64,000 bases of DNA. It comes from Linnemannia elongata. Lineage: Eukaryota > Mortierellomycota > Mortierellomycetes > Mortierellales > Mortierellaceae. Shown here piece after piece: positions 49,768-61,800 of the stretch; the stretch's first letter is position 1, and each line of letters begins with the position of its first letter. The notes below the pieces were generated by a model. That model searched no databases and was not told the origin of the DNA. It saw only the letters and a program-made list of their open reading frames with translations. The position numbers and the translations under genes are program-made. Where the stretch lies: assembly GCA_036320915.1 (NCBI GenBank), contig JAXBDG010000010.1, positions 124,001-188,000 on the forward strand. The letters run 5' to 3'.

Positions 49768-50848
49768 GGTCTCTGTCGACAAGGACGCCATTGCGGGAAG
49801 GATGGACGAAATCCGCAAGATATGTTCTGATTTCGAGCCCGATGACATCTACAACTGCGATGAGACTGGCATGTACTTGAGGAGTTCTCCACCCTCTTGT
49901 ACACTATGGAAGAGCTTGCGAGCGGTGCCAAACCAGAACGGGGAGCTGCAAATCGAGTGTCGATTCTCTTCTGTGTCAACGCCGCTGGATCTTTGTTTGC
50001 CCGAGCAGCAACGGGAATGGCTTTGAGACCGCTTGTCATAGGCAAGTGCTCGAACGTCCCGCATTATTGTTCTAAAAGAAAAAATAAATAAATTAGAGAC
50101 TAATTATCCTATCTCTTTGTTTATTATTTTAGGCGCGCATCTTGCTCGACGTATCTAGACATGCCCTGAGGTCCCAATTACATCAATAACTCATGGAGAT
50201 GGATACATGACCTTGGATCTTTCAAAGCGTGGCTTCACGCTCTGGTTGACAGCCTTACCAACAAGAGTCTTCTACTTAACGACTCATGTGGAGCACACGG
50301 CAACTCTAGCGGCAACGATCCGCTTGCAGGAGAGACATGGAGACATCTTCAGATTGGGCGCCTGCCACTCAATTCAACATCCGTTACCCAACCTTTGGAC
50401 CAAGGCATATTCAGTGTATTCAAACGACCATACCTCGAGATGCTAATCAACAAAGCAATTACAAAGGAGTACGCCACTGGAAAGAAGATTGCCAACGGCG
50501 AGGCATGGTTGCATATTCCATACACGTGGTCTCGGTCAAGGCTGCGACAGTGATACATTGTTTTTGCAAAGCGGGAGTCCTCTCAAAGGCGCAAGGTGAC
50601 TGGCTGGAGCAAAACTCGTTGAATATGGAAGAGTACACACCACTGTATCCACCTGTGGGTGGCACAGATGCAAGTCAAGTCAAGAGGCGCTATGTGCGCT
50701 TGATTGCTTCGGTCATGGATGGAGACAGGATTCAGTTTTCCCTCGATAAGAATCAAAAACCGCACAAGATATCGGCAGGAGATCAAGCAGTTAGTGCGCG
50801 ACAGGGTCGTCAGAGGGTATGGCTCACGAGACAGGAGCTCCTCCATTG
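49768..50848 (+). pseudogene. pogo/Tigger/jerky-like DDE transposase, frameshifted
   Basis: Fragments of a DDE_1 domain lie in order in changing frames: DDIYNCDETGMYLRSSPP carries the first catalytic Asp (about 49836-49890); RVSILFCVNAAGS and LRPLVIGKCSNVPHY follow in another frame (about 49950-50065); then LLLNDSCGAHGNSS with the second Asp position and STSVTQPLDQGIFSVFKRPYLE (about 50268-50445); then KAATVIHCFCKAGVLSKAQ in a further frame (from about 50538). These match the CENP-B/Tigger/jerky class. The N-terminal DNA-binding half is absent upstream. At least two frameshifts make it inactive. A G/A-rich spacer (50040-50200) may include an old intron. Confidence 0.75.
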
Positions 50849-51426
50849 ATCTTGATGCTGTCGAGTCGTTGAAGTCCGTTTACGAAGGAGAGCGTTTTGC
50901 GACTATGGTGGTCAATCTGCTTGGGGGTAAAGATGCGAGCTAGCGCGATTGATGATCTGTATTTCCAAGCAAAAATAAATCTGGGCTGAATAACGCCCCT
51001 TATATATTTCAATTCAGGCGAAATGATGTCTTCTGTAGATGTGGCGATTGTGCTACAATCAACTGTCTTTGGCGTGATAGCGTTGATGAACAAGATGAAG
51101 TAGACCCTGATGATGAGAGAAGGATACGTGACCAAGGAAAGAGGAATTTGCAGTGTTGACCAAAGAGAGGAGGGATTGAAAGATGAAGGGATGGAGAGAT
51201 GGATCGTGGACGGCTATTTGACGTACTTGTGCGAGAAGGCCCTCTGCCATGGCAACACTCTTGACAGAGAAAAGCCCATGTTTTGAGAGAAATGAGAGGG
51301 CGTCGTGTCATGGCAATTCTCTTGACACAGTCACAATGAGAAGAATTTTTTTTGTCGACTCATCCTACCTTCAACGCTCCCGGCCAACCTCTTGCCATAA
51401 TTCATTCCTTACTCTCTACCTCCACG
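50849..51426. other. Spacer with no supported gene
   Basis: No gene seen beyond the tail of the transposase relic. The last 70 bases are CT/AC-rich leader sequence of the following gene. Confidence 0.45.
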
Positions 51427-52299
51427 ATGAACTTGATACACATGCTCTTAAAGCCCAAGTACGCCGTCATTGCCGCCTTCTTCTTCTTCCTCTACCTCAT
51501 CATTCACCTCATTAACATCAATAACACCATCAAGCTTTCCCAAGGACGATGCAGCCCATCAGAAGTTAATTGCTTCATCTACCGCCCCGAAGTCAAGCTC
51601 GCCTTCATCACCTCCTACTTTAAGCCAAATACCCCTGCGCGCGCCGCAGAGATCGACATCTGTCTTGCCAGTCTGATGGGAAACCCGCTCCTCGACCAAA
51701 TCCATGTCCTTGTCGAGGCCAAAGACCAGCCCCTACCAGCCTTTGCTTCCATCGATCCAAGAACCAAAGAGTTCGTCATTGCCGCCCGCCCGCTCATGGG
51801 CGACTTTATCCAGTATGCTTGCGACCACCTTCGGGACCACCGAGTGATTTTTGCCAACTCGGACATCTTTTACGACTTGTCGCTCGAATACTTTGCCAAG
51901 CTATCCGAATCTGTCTTTGATTCACACTTTTATGCCATGTCACGCTGGAGACTCTCAACAGGCGGCCGTAGTATCGAGGGCTTTGAAGATGACCTTGCCA
52001 AGGGGATTACGTATGAACCATACCCAGTATATGGAAGCTATGATACCTTTGCCTTCGCACCCCGGGCGATCTGTGCAGATAAAGCGAAATTGAAGGATTT
52101 GGTGGAGAACTTGAATTTTACCTTGGGCGTCCTGGGATCAGAGAACCGTCTTTTGTATGAGGTCAGGAGGCTGTACCCCGAGCTCCAGATGGAAAATGTC
52201 TGTGGACAAGTCAAGTCTTTTCATATTCACAAGGACCCCTCGCGACCGCCTGAATGGATGAATCGTGCCAACACTGACGGCAGGAGCTACGAGATCTAA
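51427..52299 (+). CDS. Putative type II membrane glycosyltransferase
   Basis: A single-exon gene of 290 residues. Residues about 10-28 (KYAVIAAFFFFLYLIIHLI) are one membrane anchor after a short, positively charged N-terminus, which implies a lumenal catalytic part in the Golgi or ER. The body contains LAFITSYFKPNTPARAAEID, FANSDIFYD, FYAMSRWRL, YGSYDTFAFAP, LGVLGSENRLLYEVRRLYPE and SFHIHKDPSRPPEWM. The pattern ANSDIxxD ... SRW ... DxxxF ... LG...xNRLxY ... HxH recalls a family of putative sugar transferases known from plants, algae and fungi; I infer this from motif order only and the substrate is unknown. A start at 51352 is possible, but 51427 places the anchor normally. It lies intact among transposon relics. 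Confidence 0.6.
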   Translation: MNLIHMLLKPKYAVIAAFFFFLYLIIHLININNTIKLSQGRCSPSEVNCFIYRPEVKLAFITSYFKPNTPARAAEIDICLASLMGNPLLDQIHVLVEAKDQPLPAFASIDPRTKEFVIAARPLMGDFIQYACDHLRDHRVIFANSDIFYDLSLEYFAKLSESVFDSHFYAMSRWRLSTGGRSIEGFEDDLAKGITYEPYPVYGSYDTFAFAPRAICADKAKLKDLVENLNFTLGVLGSENRLLYEVRRLYPELQMENVCGQVKSFHIHKDPSRPPEWMNRANTDGRSYEI

Positions 52300-52529
52300 A
52301 GCAACTAGAACCATGAAGTAATAAAGCAAGCATTTTTTTGTCGCTTATCACCAAGCCCATATAAAAATCACGTACTCGAGCGAGCAAGAATCTGCATGCT
52401 CGCCTATTACACCCAATTTTTTTTTGCGTACAGTTGGATAAGAAAACTGTCCCTAAACGATTTTCGAGTAAATGAATGGAAATGTCACTCAGTCATAGAA
52501 GTATTCAGTCACATAATGAATCGTCCACC

Positions 52530-52670
52530 TATGGACCAGAAATTAAGGGCACCTCTCGAAGCATTCGAACCATTCGAACCATTCGGATCGAATCGAGTAG
52601 TGGGAGAGTATTCAAATCGAATCGAATCCACCCTATCTCCAATTCGAATTATTCGATTCGATTATGAGTC
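52530..52670 (-). mobile_element. hAT-end fragment related to the 46-kb element
   Basis: Read as reverse complement, it begins GGACTCATAATCGAATCGAA and continues TAATTCGA, matching the left end of the 46-kb hAT element (from 46038) at about 26 of 28 positions. It continues with TTCGAATGG units and then CGAATGCTTCGA and AATTTCTGGTC, also found in the same order in that element's left end (46079-46112). It is an inverted, diverged copy of the terminal 80-140 bases with no transposase, either a solo end or the remains of a short non-autonomous relative. Confidence 0.7.
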
Positions 52671-53152
52671 CTAAATAGGATCGCGTAACTCAACCCAGAA
52701 TAGCTGTAAGGATTCTTCATCACAATATATGTCAAAGCTATAGTAAAAAGGCATTTTTTCCACTTTTTTTTTTTTTGGTGATTCCACTGCACCTACACAC
52801 CGCATAATCCTAAAAACCTCATTCAAGGATGTTGTTGGTCTCCACTATAGTGAGCAGCATTGCGACTGATGATTGCACAGGTTGTGCGTTTTACAGAACG
52901 GTGAAAAGGCTGTTGCGCACTAAACCCATGTAAACCATTATCGTGAGGATAGTGAAGCGCTATTCGCTATATTGGAGTCATAAACCACATAGGAAATGAG
53001 CCGATTGAATTGGCGTTATATATTTTAGAATAAGAAATATGATGCGGCGGTGGCTTATAATGACCCCTGGACAAATCAAGTCACTTACAGGAGATAGTAT
53101 TTTTTTTCGCTCCCTATACGCACAACGCAACGCATTCATCTTGTTCATTCAT
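52671..53152. other. Upstream flank of the Crypton recombinase gene
   Basis: No gene. AT-rich, with a T-run at about 52765-52776. The left end of the Crypton presumably lies here, but Cryptons have no inverted repeats to mark it. Confidence 0.4.
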
Positions 53153-56100
53153 ATGTCTTCCTCGTCCTCATCTTCGTCCTCATCCTCTCAGTCTCGGTCT
53201 CAGGCTACGCCTGCGCCTGCACCACCGACGATAACGAGCAAGAGACGAAGAAACGGGAAGGAGAAGGCCAACGGTATAGTATAGCGTTAATGTGAGAGCT
53301 AATAAACTGACTTCTTCAAAACAGTTGGGCTGTCACTTCTTCCATTCATACTAATACTGTCCCCTTTCTCTATTTCTCTATCGGTCATAGGAAATGGTGA
53401 AGGTAGTTCTAAGCACATACTCAAGCCTGTCCCATTCATGTCAGTTTTGACGGAGGATCAAACCGACTATTTCGATCTGGACGACAGTCTTTTTGAGAGT
53501 ATGAACATGGGTACCAATGGAATTCGCATCGACGCCAACGAAACTGACGAGGATGCCGAAGACATTGAGGCAGCTGGGGACGACACTACCTCTTTGACTT
53601 ACCTTCAAGCATCCAGAGCGAACACAACCACGAGAACCCTCGCGCGCCGCACAAGGAAACTACCGGAACCATTTACAGGGCAGGATACAGAAGAAGGACA
53701 TCAGGTTATCCTGGAGATGAAGATGCATCGATTGGAAGGAGAGTCACCGGAACTCTTCAACATCCGTGTACAAATGGCGGAAAAGAAGGCTGGACTGCGA
53801 GCGAAGAAGTTGGCCGCGATTAAAAAAAAAGACACAGGCAGAACGGAACTCACAGAGACGGAAGAGGCGGACATTGAGAGGGAGCTTAGCGAGTTGCGCG
53901 CTGTTCTCAACGCCAAGTCGGCGCGCGATTCTCAACTTGCTAAAGGCACTGTTACCTCATACGTGCGATACCAGGACCATTGGAGGGTATGATCACTTTG
54001 TTTACTGTTAGTCTGTGTGGTTCTTTCTCTTTGCTTTCCTTTCTTGTATATCGCTCTAACACAGCATATTATGTGTCATTAGAAATGGTGTGAGAGAAAA
54101 GGCTACCGCAGGACAAACATCAATAAGGTCGGAGGCGAAGAAGTAGACGACAGGGTGGAGTACAACCGATATGTTCTCTACCTCACAGAGGGCCTACAGG
54201 AACACGCTACAGACGGAGGTGGTGATGAGAGACAGGCTGCCATTCCGTTCTTCGCGAAGAAGAAACGTCCAGTAGAAGTCATCGAGGAGGGGGAGGGGAA
54301 GAAGAAGAAGAGAAAGGTGGTGTATGAGGACTATCAAGACATTCCCAGCATGAAGACAGTAGAGGCTTACATTTGCGCCGTCGTCGACCTCTACACCAAA
54401 CAACAAACCAGCGAGCCTGATGGACTGAGATTTGAACCCCACCCACGTACCGGAACCGCTGTAGCAGCAGTCATCAACGCCTTCAAGCATCGGATTGCAG
54501 GAGACCCCAAAATCGAGTGCAAGAAGTATGCCACCATTGATGCGGCTGATGGTAGCGAGGTCAAGAAGATGCGGAGGCTGATGAGAGTTGGCTGGGCACA
54601 TCGATACGGCGACATAAACAGCAGGCGACACAAAATCACTGGTCTGAAAAATCGGTTGATGGCGTCCTGGGGCCATCATATGATGATGAGAGGAGAAAAC
54701 CTTCGATTCGCCAAACTCCCACACATCAACCTCCATACGTTCTCGAACCTGGCCACTCCCTCGACAGTGAAGGACTCTGACCGACCTGGCACTATTGCGA
54801 TCGTCCTTATCATGACGCAAGGGAAGACTATGAAAACAGGAGGTGTGACATACGGCGTTGCAATCAGGAATACCGATGTTGAGCTATGCCCTCTCGGAGC
54901 TCTTGCCTTCTATCTGTTCCAGCTTTGGGAGGTAAGAAGGCGCATTTGCTTTTTGATATCCTCGTCCTTCGTCCATTTTATTCCGTGGTTGCAATTATTT
55001 ACTTGCCATATTTACCAATCCTTTTTGCTATAGGACCCATTCAACAGGCCAGAGTTTGATAACGAGCAGGACAGCAGGTGGAGAGATACATATCTTGTGT
55101 TTGGAAAGAACAAGGAGAACAAGATGTCGAATACCGCTCATCTCGGTGGAATGTCCCTGCTCTTCAAGCAAGCCGGCATTGTTACCGATCAACCCACTCA
55201 TTTTTACCGCCACTCCGGAGCCAATCATGCGTACGCCCTTGGTCAAGATGTCAAAGCCATAGAGCATCACGGAGGCTGGAAAAAGGACCAAGGACGCCTC
55301 ACATCTCATTACCTTCATCCACTTCCTAAGGGTGTCGCATATGCTCTAGCTGGGTCTACTCATGTTGGTATGCCTCCGTTTATCAAGCGCGATGTTCTTC
55401 GTCCTCCTCTCGCTCTTCAGCAAAAAGTCTTTCCATTTCTGGAGGACTGTTATAATCGACACCCGGACTGGCTGATGCTCTTGGAGAACATTATGGAAGA
55501 TCGGGACGAGTTTTTTAACAGACTCACTTCGGAACGTATGCCGGCCCCCACCAACCTCGATGGAATTCTGCGTCTCAAGTTCTTACGTTTGCTCGCATAT
55601 CTTCGCAAGATCCTCATACAGGATGCTGTGGCCCTTATGGATATCAATCCCGATGATTATATGGCCTATGGTCGCCACGAGGTCTTTGAAAATGCCATAT
55701 TCCATGATGTCCTCTTTCTCGAGTACCGAGCCAACCTTTTGAACGCAATGGATCTGGCTGTACCACCTCAATCCGATCTTCTGTCTCATAATGCGCCCGC
55801 CATTCATGCCGAGTTACGGAGTCTCGATTCTAAGTTGACGAACGGCTTCTCGAACACCAGGACCGAGATGAGGACGTTCACTCGGGAAGTCAAGACGACA
55901 CTCGACATTTCGTTGCAACATCTCGACAAGATCATTACGGCGAAGGTTGGGAATACGATCTTACAGCATATGGATATTCTCAAGGGATTTTATACGGATG
56001 CATTGAATCAGCACAGCCTTGCCCTCAACCGCACAATCCAACGGATGTACCAGGATACACCTCTTCAGTTCTTGTCAATCTATCAGGACGAGATGAAACG

Positions 56101-56944
56101 CGCATCCGGACCATATACACAAGAATTCCCATCAAATCGATCTCATCGCTCTCGTCAACGTCATCGTGGAGGAGTACATGAGAGGAGACAGCAGGACCAG
56201 ATGAGGCCTGAGGTACGAATGGTGGAAACAGAGTCCGAGTCCGAGTCCGAGTCCAAGTCCGATGCTAAGTCTGATTCCGAGTCCGAGTCTGAGTTCGAGT
56301 CCGCGTCCGAGTTCGAGGTCGAGGTCGAAGATCAGGTTATGGAGCCAATTGCGCAACTGCAACAATTACAGCAACATCCCGGCAATCGTCCGGATTCATC
56401 ATCGCCACCAGTACCAGAACCAGAACTGGAACTTGAACCAACTCCAGAGCCAACACCAGAACCAGCACCTGCGCCTCAGGAATTGTTGCAACGGATGGAT
56501 GAATTGGCGCTAGAGTTGGGCTCAAAGTACGATTTTCTGTTTGACGTCGACGATGGCGTGAGATACGAGATGATCCCGAAAAGTCGTAGTCTTAGGGACC
56601 ACTGGTGTGAATGGTTTCGCGGCATGGATGGCAACCCTTCCATCTGGAGACTGAATGGAGTCAAGGGGCGCAGCGTTTTTGGACTTAATGGCAAGGCGGC
56701 TGCCACCCAGTGGCGATGGGACCCGAGTTTTCCTTGTAAACGCAACACATACGATGCTCAATGGAAATTCAAAAAGGATATCGTCTATATGGTCTTAGAA
56801 GTCATGCTAGCGTTTGACAGTAATATCGATCTGGCCGTACGAGAGGAGAAAGCGCTTGTGCAGATCGAGAAGGCCAAAGGGTCGATGACTCTCAATGCTT
56901 TTATTAACAAACATAAAGTTAGCAGGAAGAGCGTTGCTCAATAA
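53153..56944 (+). CDS. Crypton tyrosine recombinase with GCR1_C-like DNA-binding domain
   Basis: Four exons (53153-53273, 53391-53986, 54083-54931, 55034-56944) encode 1158 residues without any stop or frameshift. After a Ser-rich start and acidic region, residues about 220-640 are a tyrosine recombinase: the first catalytic Arg in HHMMMRGENLRFAKLP (about R442), HFYRHSGANHAYALG with the HxxR pair (about H578/R581), HHGGWKKDQG (about W604) and TSHYLH with the nucleophile (about Y615). A helical region follows, then Glu/Ser and Pro/Glu repeats (about 920-990). A C-terminal GCR1_C-like domain (about 1030-1115) shows HWCEWFRGMDGNPSIWRLNG, FKKDIVYMVLEVM. This pairing defines fungal Crypton transposons, which move by recombination through a circular intermediate. 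All known catalytic residues are present. Confidence 0.85.
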
Positions 56945-56950
56945 ATAAAT
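53153..56950 (+). mobile_element. Crypton element, boundaries unresolved
   Basis: The coding region of a presumed autonomous Crypton. True ends should lie somewhat outside the gene, between the hAT fragment ending at 52670 and the GT61 gene ending at 57828. Cryptons lack terminal inverted repeats and leave only a few bases of direct repeat, so I cannot place the termini. An AATAAA overlaps the end of the reading frame (ATAAATAAATAAAC, from 56942). Confidence 0.7.
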
Positions 56951-57827
56951 AAACTGATTATGACCATTTATCACCCGTATGCCATTGTTAAACGCTAATG
57001 GTTTGAGTGATGAACAACTACAAAGAAAGGAGAGAAAAAGAGAAATAAGAATCTCTAATGGGCGATGACATTCCTATCCTGAGCGCTATGGACTTGGCAG
57101 GTCTTTAGTTCGCATAATTTATGATCCAGGAGAGCATAGATGAAATCTATCACACAAAATTTACTCGATGGTTTTCAGCTATGCCGCTATTATTTATGTC
57201 ACGTGACTAGAAATGATCTAAATCATTTTTTAAAAAAAAATTATGACCCCAGTCCTGCCGATAGTGCAGAATTTTCATTTTTCGCAAAACTGGGTTAAAT
57301 AATGGACTAATCTGAATTGCATGTGATGACCGGCGTCCTAATTGCGAGAGGACAATGCCAAGTAAGTCAGAACCTGATGTTGTGATGTTGGAAAGTTTAG
57401 GTTGCAATGAGGAATAAAAAAGTTCATTCATGTCAAAATGTCGAAATCATTGGATCTTTTTTGTTCACGACCATATCTGCCATTCCTCATCCCCTGCCAC
57501 CTTGTATCCTACACACTTAAACACACTTAAATACCTGACACTCTGTACAATAAACCTCATTCATTTCTGCCTATTTCTTCTTGGCCCTCACTTCTCTGGT
57601 TCCTGCTCTTGTCCTTCTGTTGCTATTACAGCGCGCGTTTCGCTCTGAGAAATGAGGTAGATTATGATGTCGAAAAGTATCGTTATCTCTTTACGCAAGT
57701 AACACAGAGCGACTGCACAATGAAAATGAAAGCAGAACAACGCATTTTTATATCTCTATGCAGACAGGTCTATCTGTTTTGTGTGTATGCTGTCATACAA
57801 AAATCTACCAATGGTATTGTTGTTTAT
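56951..57827. other. Spacer between Crypton and GT61 gene
   Basis: No gene supported. The AT-rich part may contain the right end of the Crypton and the 3' untranslated region of the convergent GT61 gene. Confidence 0.4.
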
Positions 57828-60331
57828 CTACGTTTCAATCCGCCAGATTGTTCTCGTATTCTCGTGTGACAACCCTTCCCTCAACATCTGGCCCTCACTA
57901 GTTGACTGTCCCCACTTTGAGGTATCATCAATCGAATGTTTTCCGAACGCGCTCGTCTTCTCGTCCGCCACGTTCCTCTGCAAGATATCACCACATCCCT
58001 CCAGTCCGCATGCTTGACCCTTACGCACATACTTCACATAAACCCCATATGACTTCTGCGCATAGCCCATATGCTGATTCTCTGGGATGCTTGACTCGAC
58101 GACTTTTTCCTGTTCCAGATCCCGTTGCAGCGACTGCACAAACTTGACTACCCGGACAACATCCACATATCGAGGAGCTTCTTTCCAAAAATGCATAAGG
58201 AACGTCCAGACATCCTCGCCGTACTTTTGAATCAAAGCATTGGGCTGCTCAGGTCCAATAAGGACATCCATTTCCTCCTCGGCGAGTTTTTGGGCCGCAA
58301 GGTTGCTGTTGACGTAGTTCCGGTACTTTTTTCGCATACTGTCCAGGGCTGAAGCAGACATGGAACTTTTCTCCTCATCCGTCTTGACCATCGAATCTGG
58401 CAGGCCCAGAACAAGGCTCACGGTATCCAAGATCTTGTGGCCGAATTTGACATCCTTGGAGTAGGGGCAGTGCTCTCGCGAGAAATCGTCCACATAGTTG
58501 CTTGGTCCACAAATGGTCTGGATAAATCGTTGACCAATCGCCGTGGCCGTGAACATGAACCAGGCCTCCTTGTGCCGCGAACTATCGACGCTGACTATGG
58601 TCGACACAGGGTCGTAGCTGGGCATAAAGACTGATGTACCGAGGGCGTTTCCGTGAGGCGAGATGAGAACATTGACATCCCGAAGCAAGTAGGCCGTCTC
58701 AGCAAGCCCACACCCATGATCAAAGCTCATCCACTTGACACGGAACCCAGCCTGAACGAGACCTTGGACCAACTCTTCGTCGTTGAGAAGTCGTCTGGAT
58801 TTGTCGCGCTGGATGATACCGACCACCAACTGGCGCTTGCTTCCTTTGCTTGCGTCAATTCCGGCACTTGACTCAACAAACAGGTTCTGGTATCCCTCTG
58901 GAGAGTCTACAGCGTCAGGAGTCATCTGTCCAACTCTATTCTTTGCTTCGCCGAGCTCGAGACCATGGTTGGGTCCTGCGGCCTCAAAATTGTAGTACCT
59001 GGCCGATTCCAGACACTTTAGCTGCGAATTCATGGCTTTGCTTCCTGGCGCTTCATGCCCCCACCTGCTATTGATCGCCTCCTGCGCATTCTTTAGATGC
59101 TTTGACCATGTCTGGGGAGAGGACCAGTAATATTCCGCGATCTCCTCCCGGAAAGCCTTGTAGATCTCCGTAGGGATGTTGTTCTCACAGTAACTCAGCG
59201 CACACTGGGAACCCAGTCCGACGACGGCCCTTTGGAAACAAATGGGTGCGTCTGGGGGAGGAAGAGTCTGAAATGGCGTGGACATTTCGGCTTGAGAAAG
59301 AACAAGCTCTTTGCCGGTCTGAAAAAAATGTTCCATCTCCCAAGTGCCCTGTCGGTCTATGGATTCGTGATGGTACTGAGAACCGCGGAAGGTCCAGGAA
59401 TTCTTTGTGCCACCAAAGCGCTTCATAGTGCTGTGTAGTATTAAATATTGGAAAATTTGAGGTCAGAAAGGGCATATAAAATAGTGTTCTGTTTGTCACT
59501 TGGCTCTTTTGATATATATTCATTCTTACCTGTAGAGAGGGATCATCCCATTGTAGAGCCAATGCGAAAAGTGAGAGGGCGAGTACAATCTATGAACAAA
59601 GAGGGTCTCGTTGACAAAGTGGGCACGGATGACCTTCCTCCACGAACGCTGCAGCCGTGGCTGCCAAAAGACGTCCGAGACTTCGTCCGAGGACATCAGG
59701 TTGACCTCGGGCATGTTCTTACGCGCCCCGAGACCATTACTTCTGATGAATGCACCTAATATCGAAAAAAGGATCAACGAGAGAGAAAACGTCGAAAAAA
59801 ATATTGGCATGAGAATTTTTGCACCAATCAGAAGCCGGCGTCAGCTCAACCATCATATTGTCATACACAAAAAAGGATGGAGAGGAGAAAATCTATTTCG
59901 TTCTCTTCCTCTCTTCCTGCCGAAGGAAGATGCATGGCTTGCAGTCCTACATGATCAGTACCTTGTCTATCCACGCATAGATTCTCGACAATGCATTGCC
60001 GGCTCCGTCTGTTTGTCTTTGTGTCCCGGTCCTGTTCGCTAAGGTGATCGTCCGTGCAGGTCCAGGTGGCTTCAGGAAGCTCCAGCTCTCCGGCGACGGT
60101 GTGTCCTCTCCATCTATTGTTCTGTGCGGTGATCGGCTTCCAATTGCTGTCGAGTCCGAAGTATACAACCGAGCCGAGAGGGAGGATTCTTGAAGAGTAG
60201 TCGGATGTGAGGATAAGAATGCCGATTGCAAAAATGAGAATGACGAGGAGATAGCGACGACTCCTCCTTGCTGTCGGGACGATGCGGAGAAACATCATGA
60301 GCGAGCGCAAGAAGCCGACCGGGTGTTCCAT
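57828..60331 (-). CDS. GT61-family (EOGT-like) glycosyltransferase, type II membrane protein
   Basis: Three exons on the minus strand (60331-59962, 59755-59530, 59430-57828) give 732 residues. A basic N-terminus (TARRSRR) precedes one membrane anchor (YLLVILIFAIGILIL, about residues 27-41), so the catalytic part should face the Golgi or ER lumen. The DUF563/GT61 region is clear in exon 3: LVVGIIQRDKSRRLLNDEEL, GFRVKWMSFDHGCGLAETAY, LLRDVNVLISPHGNALGTSVFMP with the HGN/HGA loop, and VSTIVSVDSS. The GT61 family includes EOGT and xylosyl- or arabinosyltransferases of plants and fungi; the fungal substrate is unknown. Acidic and Cys-containing regions follow at the C-terminus. Length is longer than plant GT61 proteins. 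The ATG at 60331 fits the anchor; an in-frame ATG at 60355 is possible. Confidence 0.85.
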
Positions 60332-61355
60332 GTAAAAGGAGGATGAGAGGGGCACAGAGAGTGTGTGTGTGCGTGTGGGTATGAATTGAATGAGAAATGA
60401 AAGGCAGAGAATTGTGAGAAACTAAAGAAAAACGGCTGGGGAACAATGGGCGCATAAAGTACGTCACCGGAGGGAAGCATTGGGGGTGTCCATTCGCCGA
60501 CACAGTAATTGGATAGCTGAAGGATTCTGTTTTGCCCACAATCTGCGAGGCTGGCACAACTTGACTTGTATTGGGGTGGCTATAAACAAATATTCCTGTA
60601 TTTTCTACGATTTCGATCCCCTTTTCAGGCACCTTACACACACTGTGTGCCCTGATCTTTGCTTTGACTTTTCTATGCCTGTGCTGCATGCCTACGTTCT
60701 CTAGGCATATATGAATAAGAGAGATATTTTTTTTGGGCTTTCCTTCTTACCTTGGCTCTTATCCCCCTTCTCTCCTTCCCCGACTTTGTTATTTCTTCGC
60801 CTTCACTTCAGCTCCTCTTCGGCTGCTCTTCAGATTTCTCTTTCTTCTTCCTTTTCTTTTCTACCCATTCTACTCCCCTTCTATACCATTTAACACGTTT
60901 CCTTTCTCTCTCCCCTGCTTCCATGTTGTGCGCGTTGGCGCCATCATTCACGGCATAGTAGCAGTTAGGGAACGGATTGGTTGTGCTTCAAAGAAGCGTT
61001 GATCCGTGCAATTATGGCCTGTTTTGCCGTTGGCGGTTTGATATTGCCGTTTGTTTTCCTTTATAGTAGGGACAGAAATGACCTTTCCCGCGTCTCTTAA
61101 AGCATTTGGTGAGAGGAGGAGAAAAGCAGAAAGAAGAGGAAGAGGTGATGGTCTGTTTGGGATAGAGTGAAAGAAAAGATGACTTTCTGAGTAGACGATT
61201 GCCTCGTCGAGTTGGTGGTTTTGGATTGCATCAATTTGCAGATCGGAAGCATATGACCGCCATCAGCTCCCATGATATCGCCGCTGCTCTACAGCATCTT
61301 GGACATCATCCAAAAGCGCGCCCAGGGGCACTTGTTTGATAGTACGCTAGTTTTT
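60332..61355. other. Upstream region of the GT61 gene, no other gene
   Basis: A GT repeat (60360-60378) and CT-rich stretches (60750-60910). Open frames here are low-complexity. No conserved motif seen. Confidence 0.5.
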
Positions 61356-61437
61356 ACACGGGGGGTGCACGACACGGCTCTAGCATGCCATTTTTTACAC
61401 GGGTGGTGCACAACACGGATCTAGCACACCATTTTTG
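61351..61437. repeat. 41-bp tandem duplication
   Basis: Two copies, with period 41, of a unit containing TTTTTACACGGG, a variable TGCAC and a CTAGCA block (ACACGG starts at 61356 and again at 61397), differing at a few positions. A T27 run follows at 61444-61470. Confidence 0.8.
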
Positions 61438-61800
61438 ACCTTGTTTTTTTTTTTTTTTTTTTTTTTTTTTGCACTGCAATTCTGTCAACTTGGGAGAAGA
61501 GAGAGGTGAACGCAATTCGAGTGATAAGTTGTTTTGAAGAAGGGGGAATCGGATAGAAAGGCAGATAAAAGCCTGCTTTTTATATATCCATAGGTGAGTT
61601 TTCCTCTTTTTCCTGCTGATAGTCAGTTTGATACCTTGTTTTCATACGGTGTAATAATTCAACGTCTATGCTACTGTGATGAAGATTGATTGTAACGTTT
61701 GTGCTTTACTTTGACACCACGTCCAATGCAGGACAGTTACAGCACAGTGCAGTGGTAGAGAATACAATATAATAGACCAAAGAAAAGCAAGCGGATTTAT

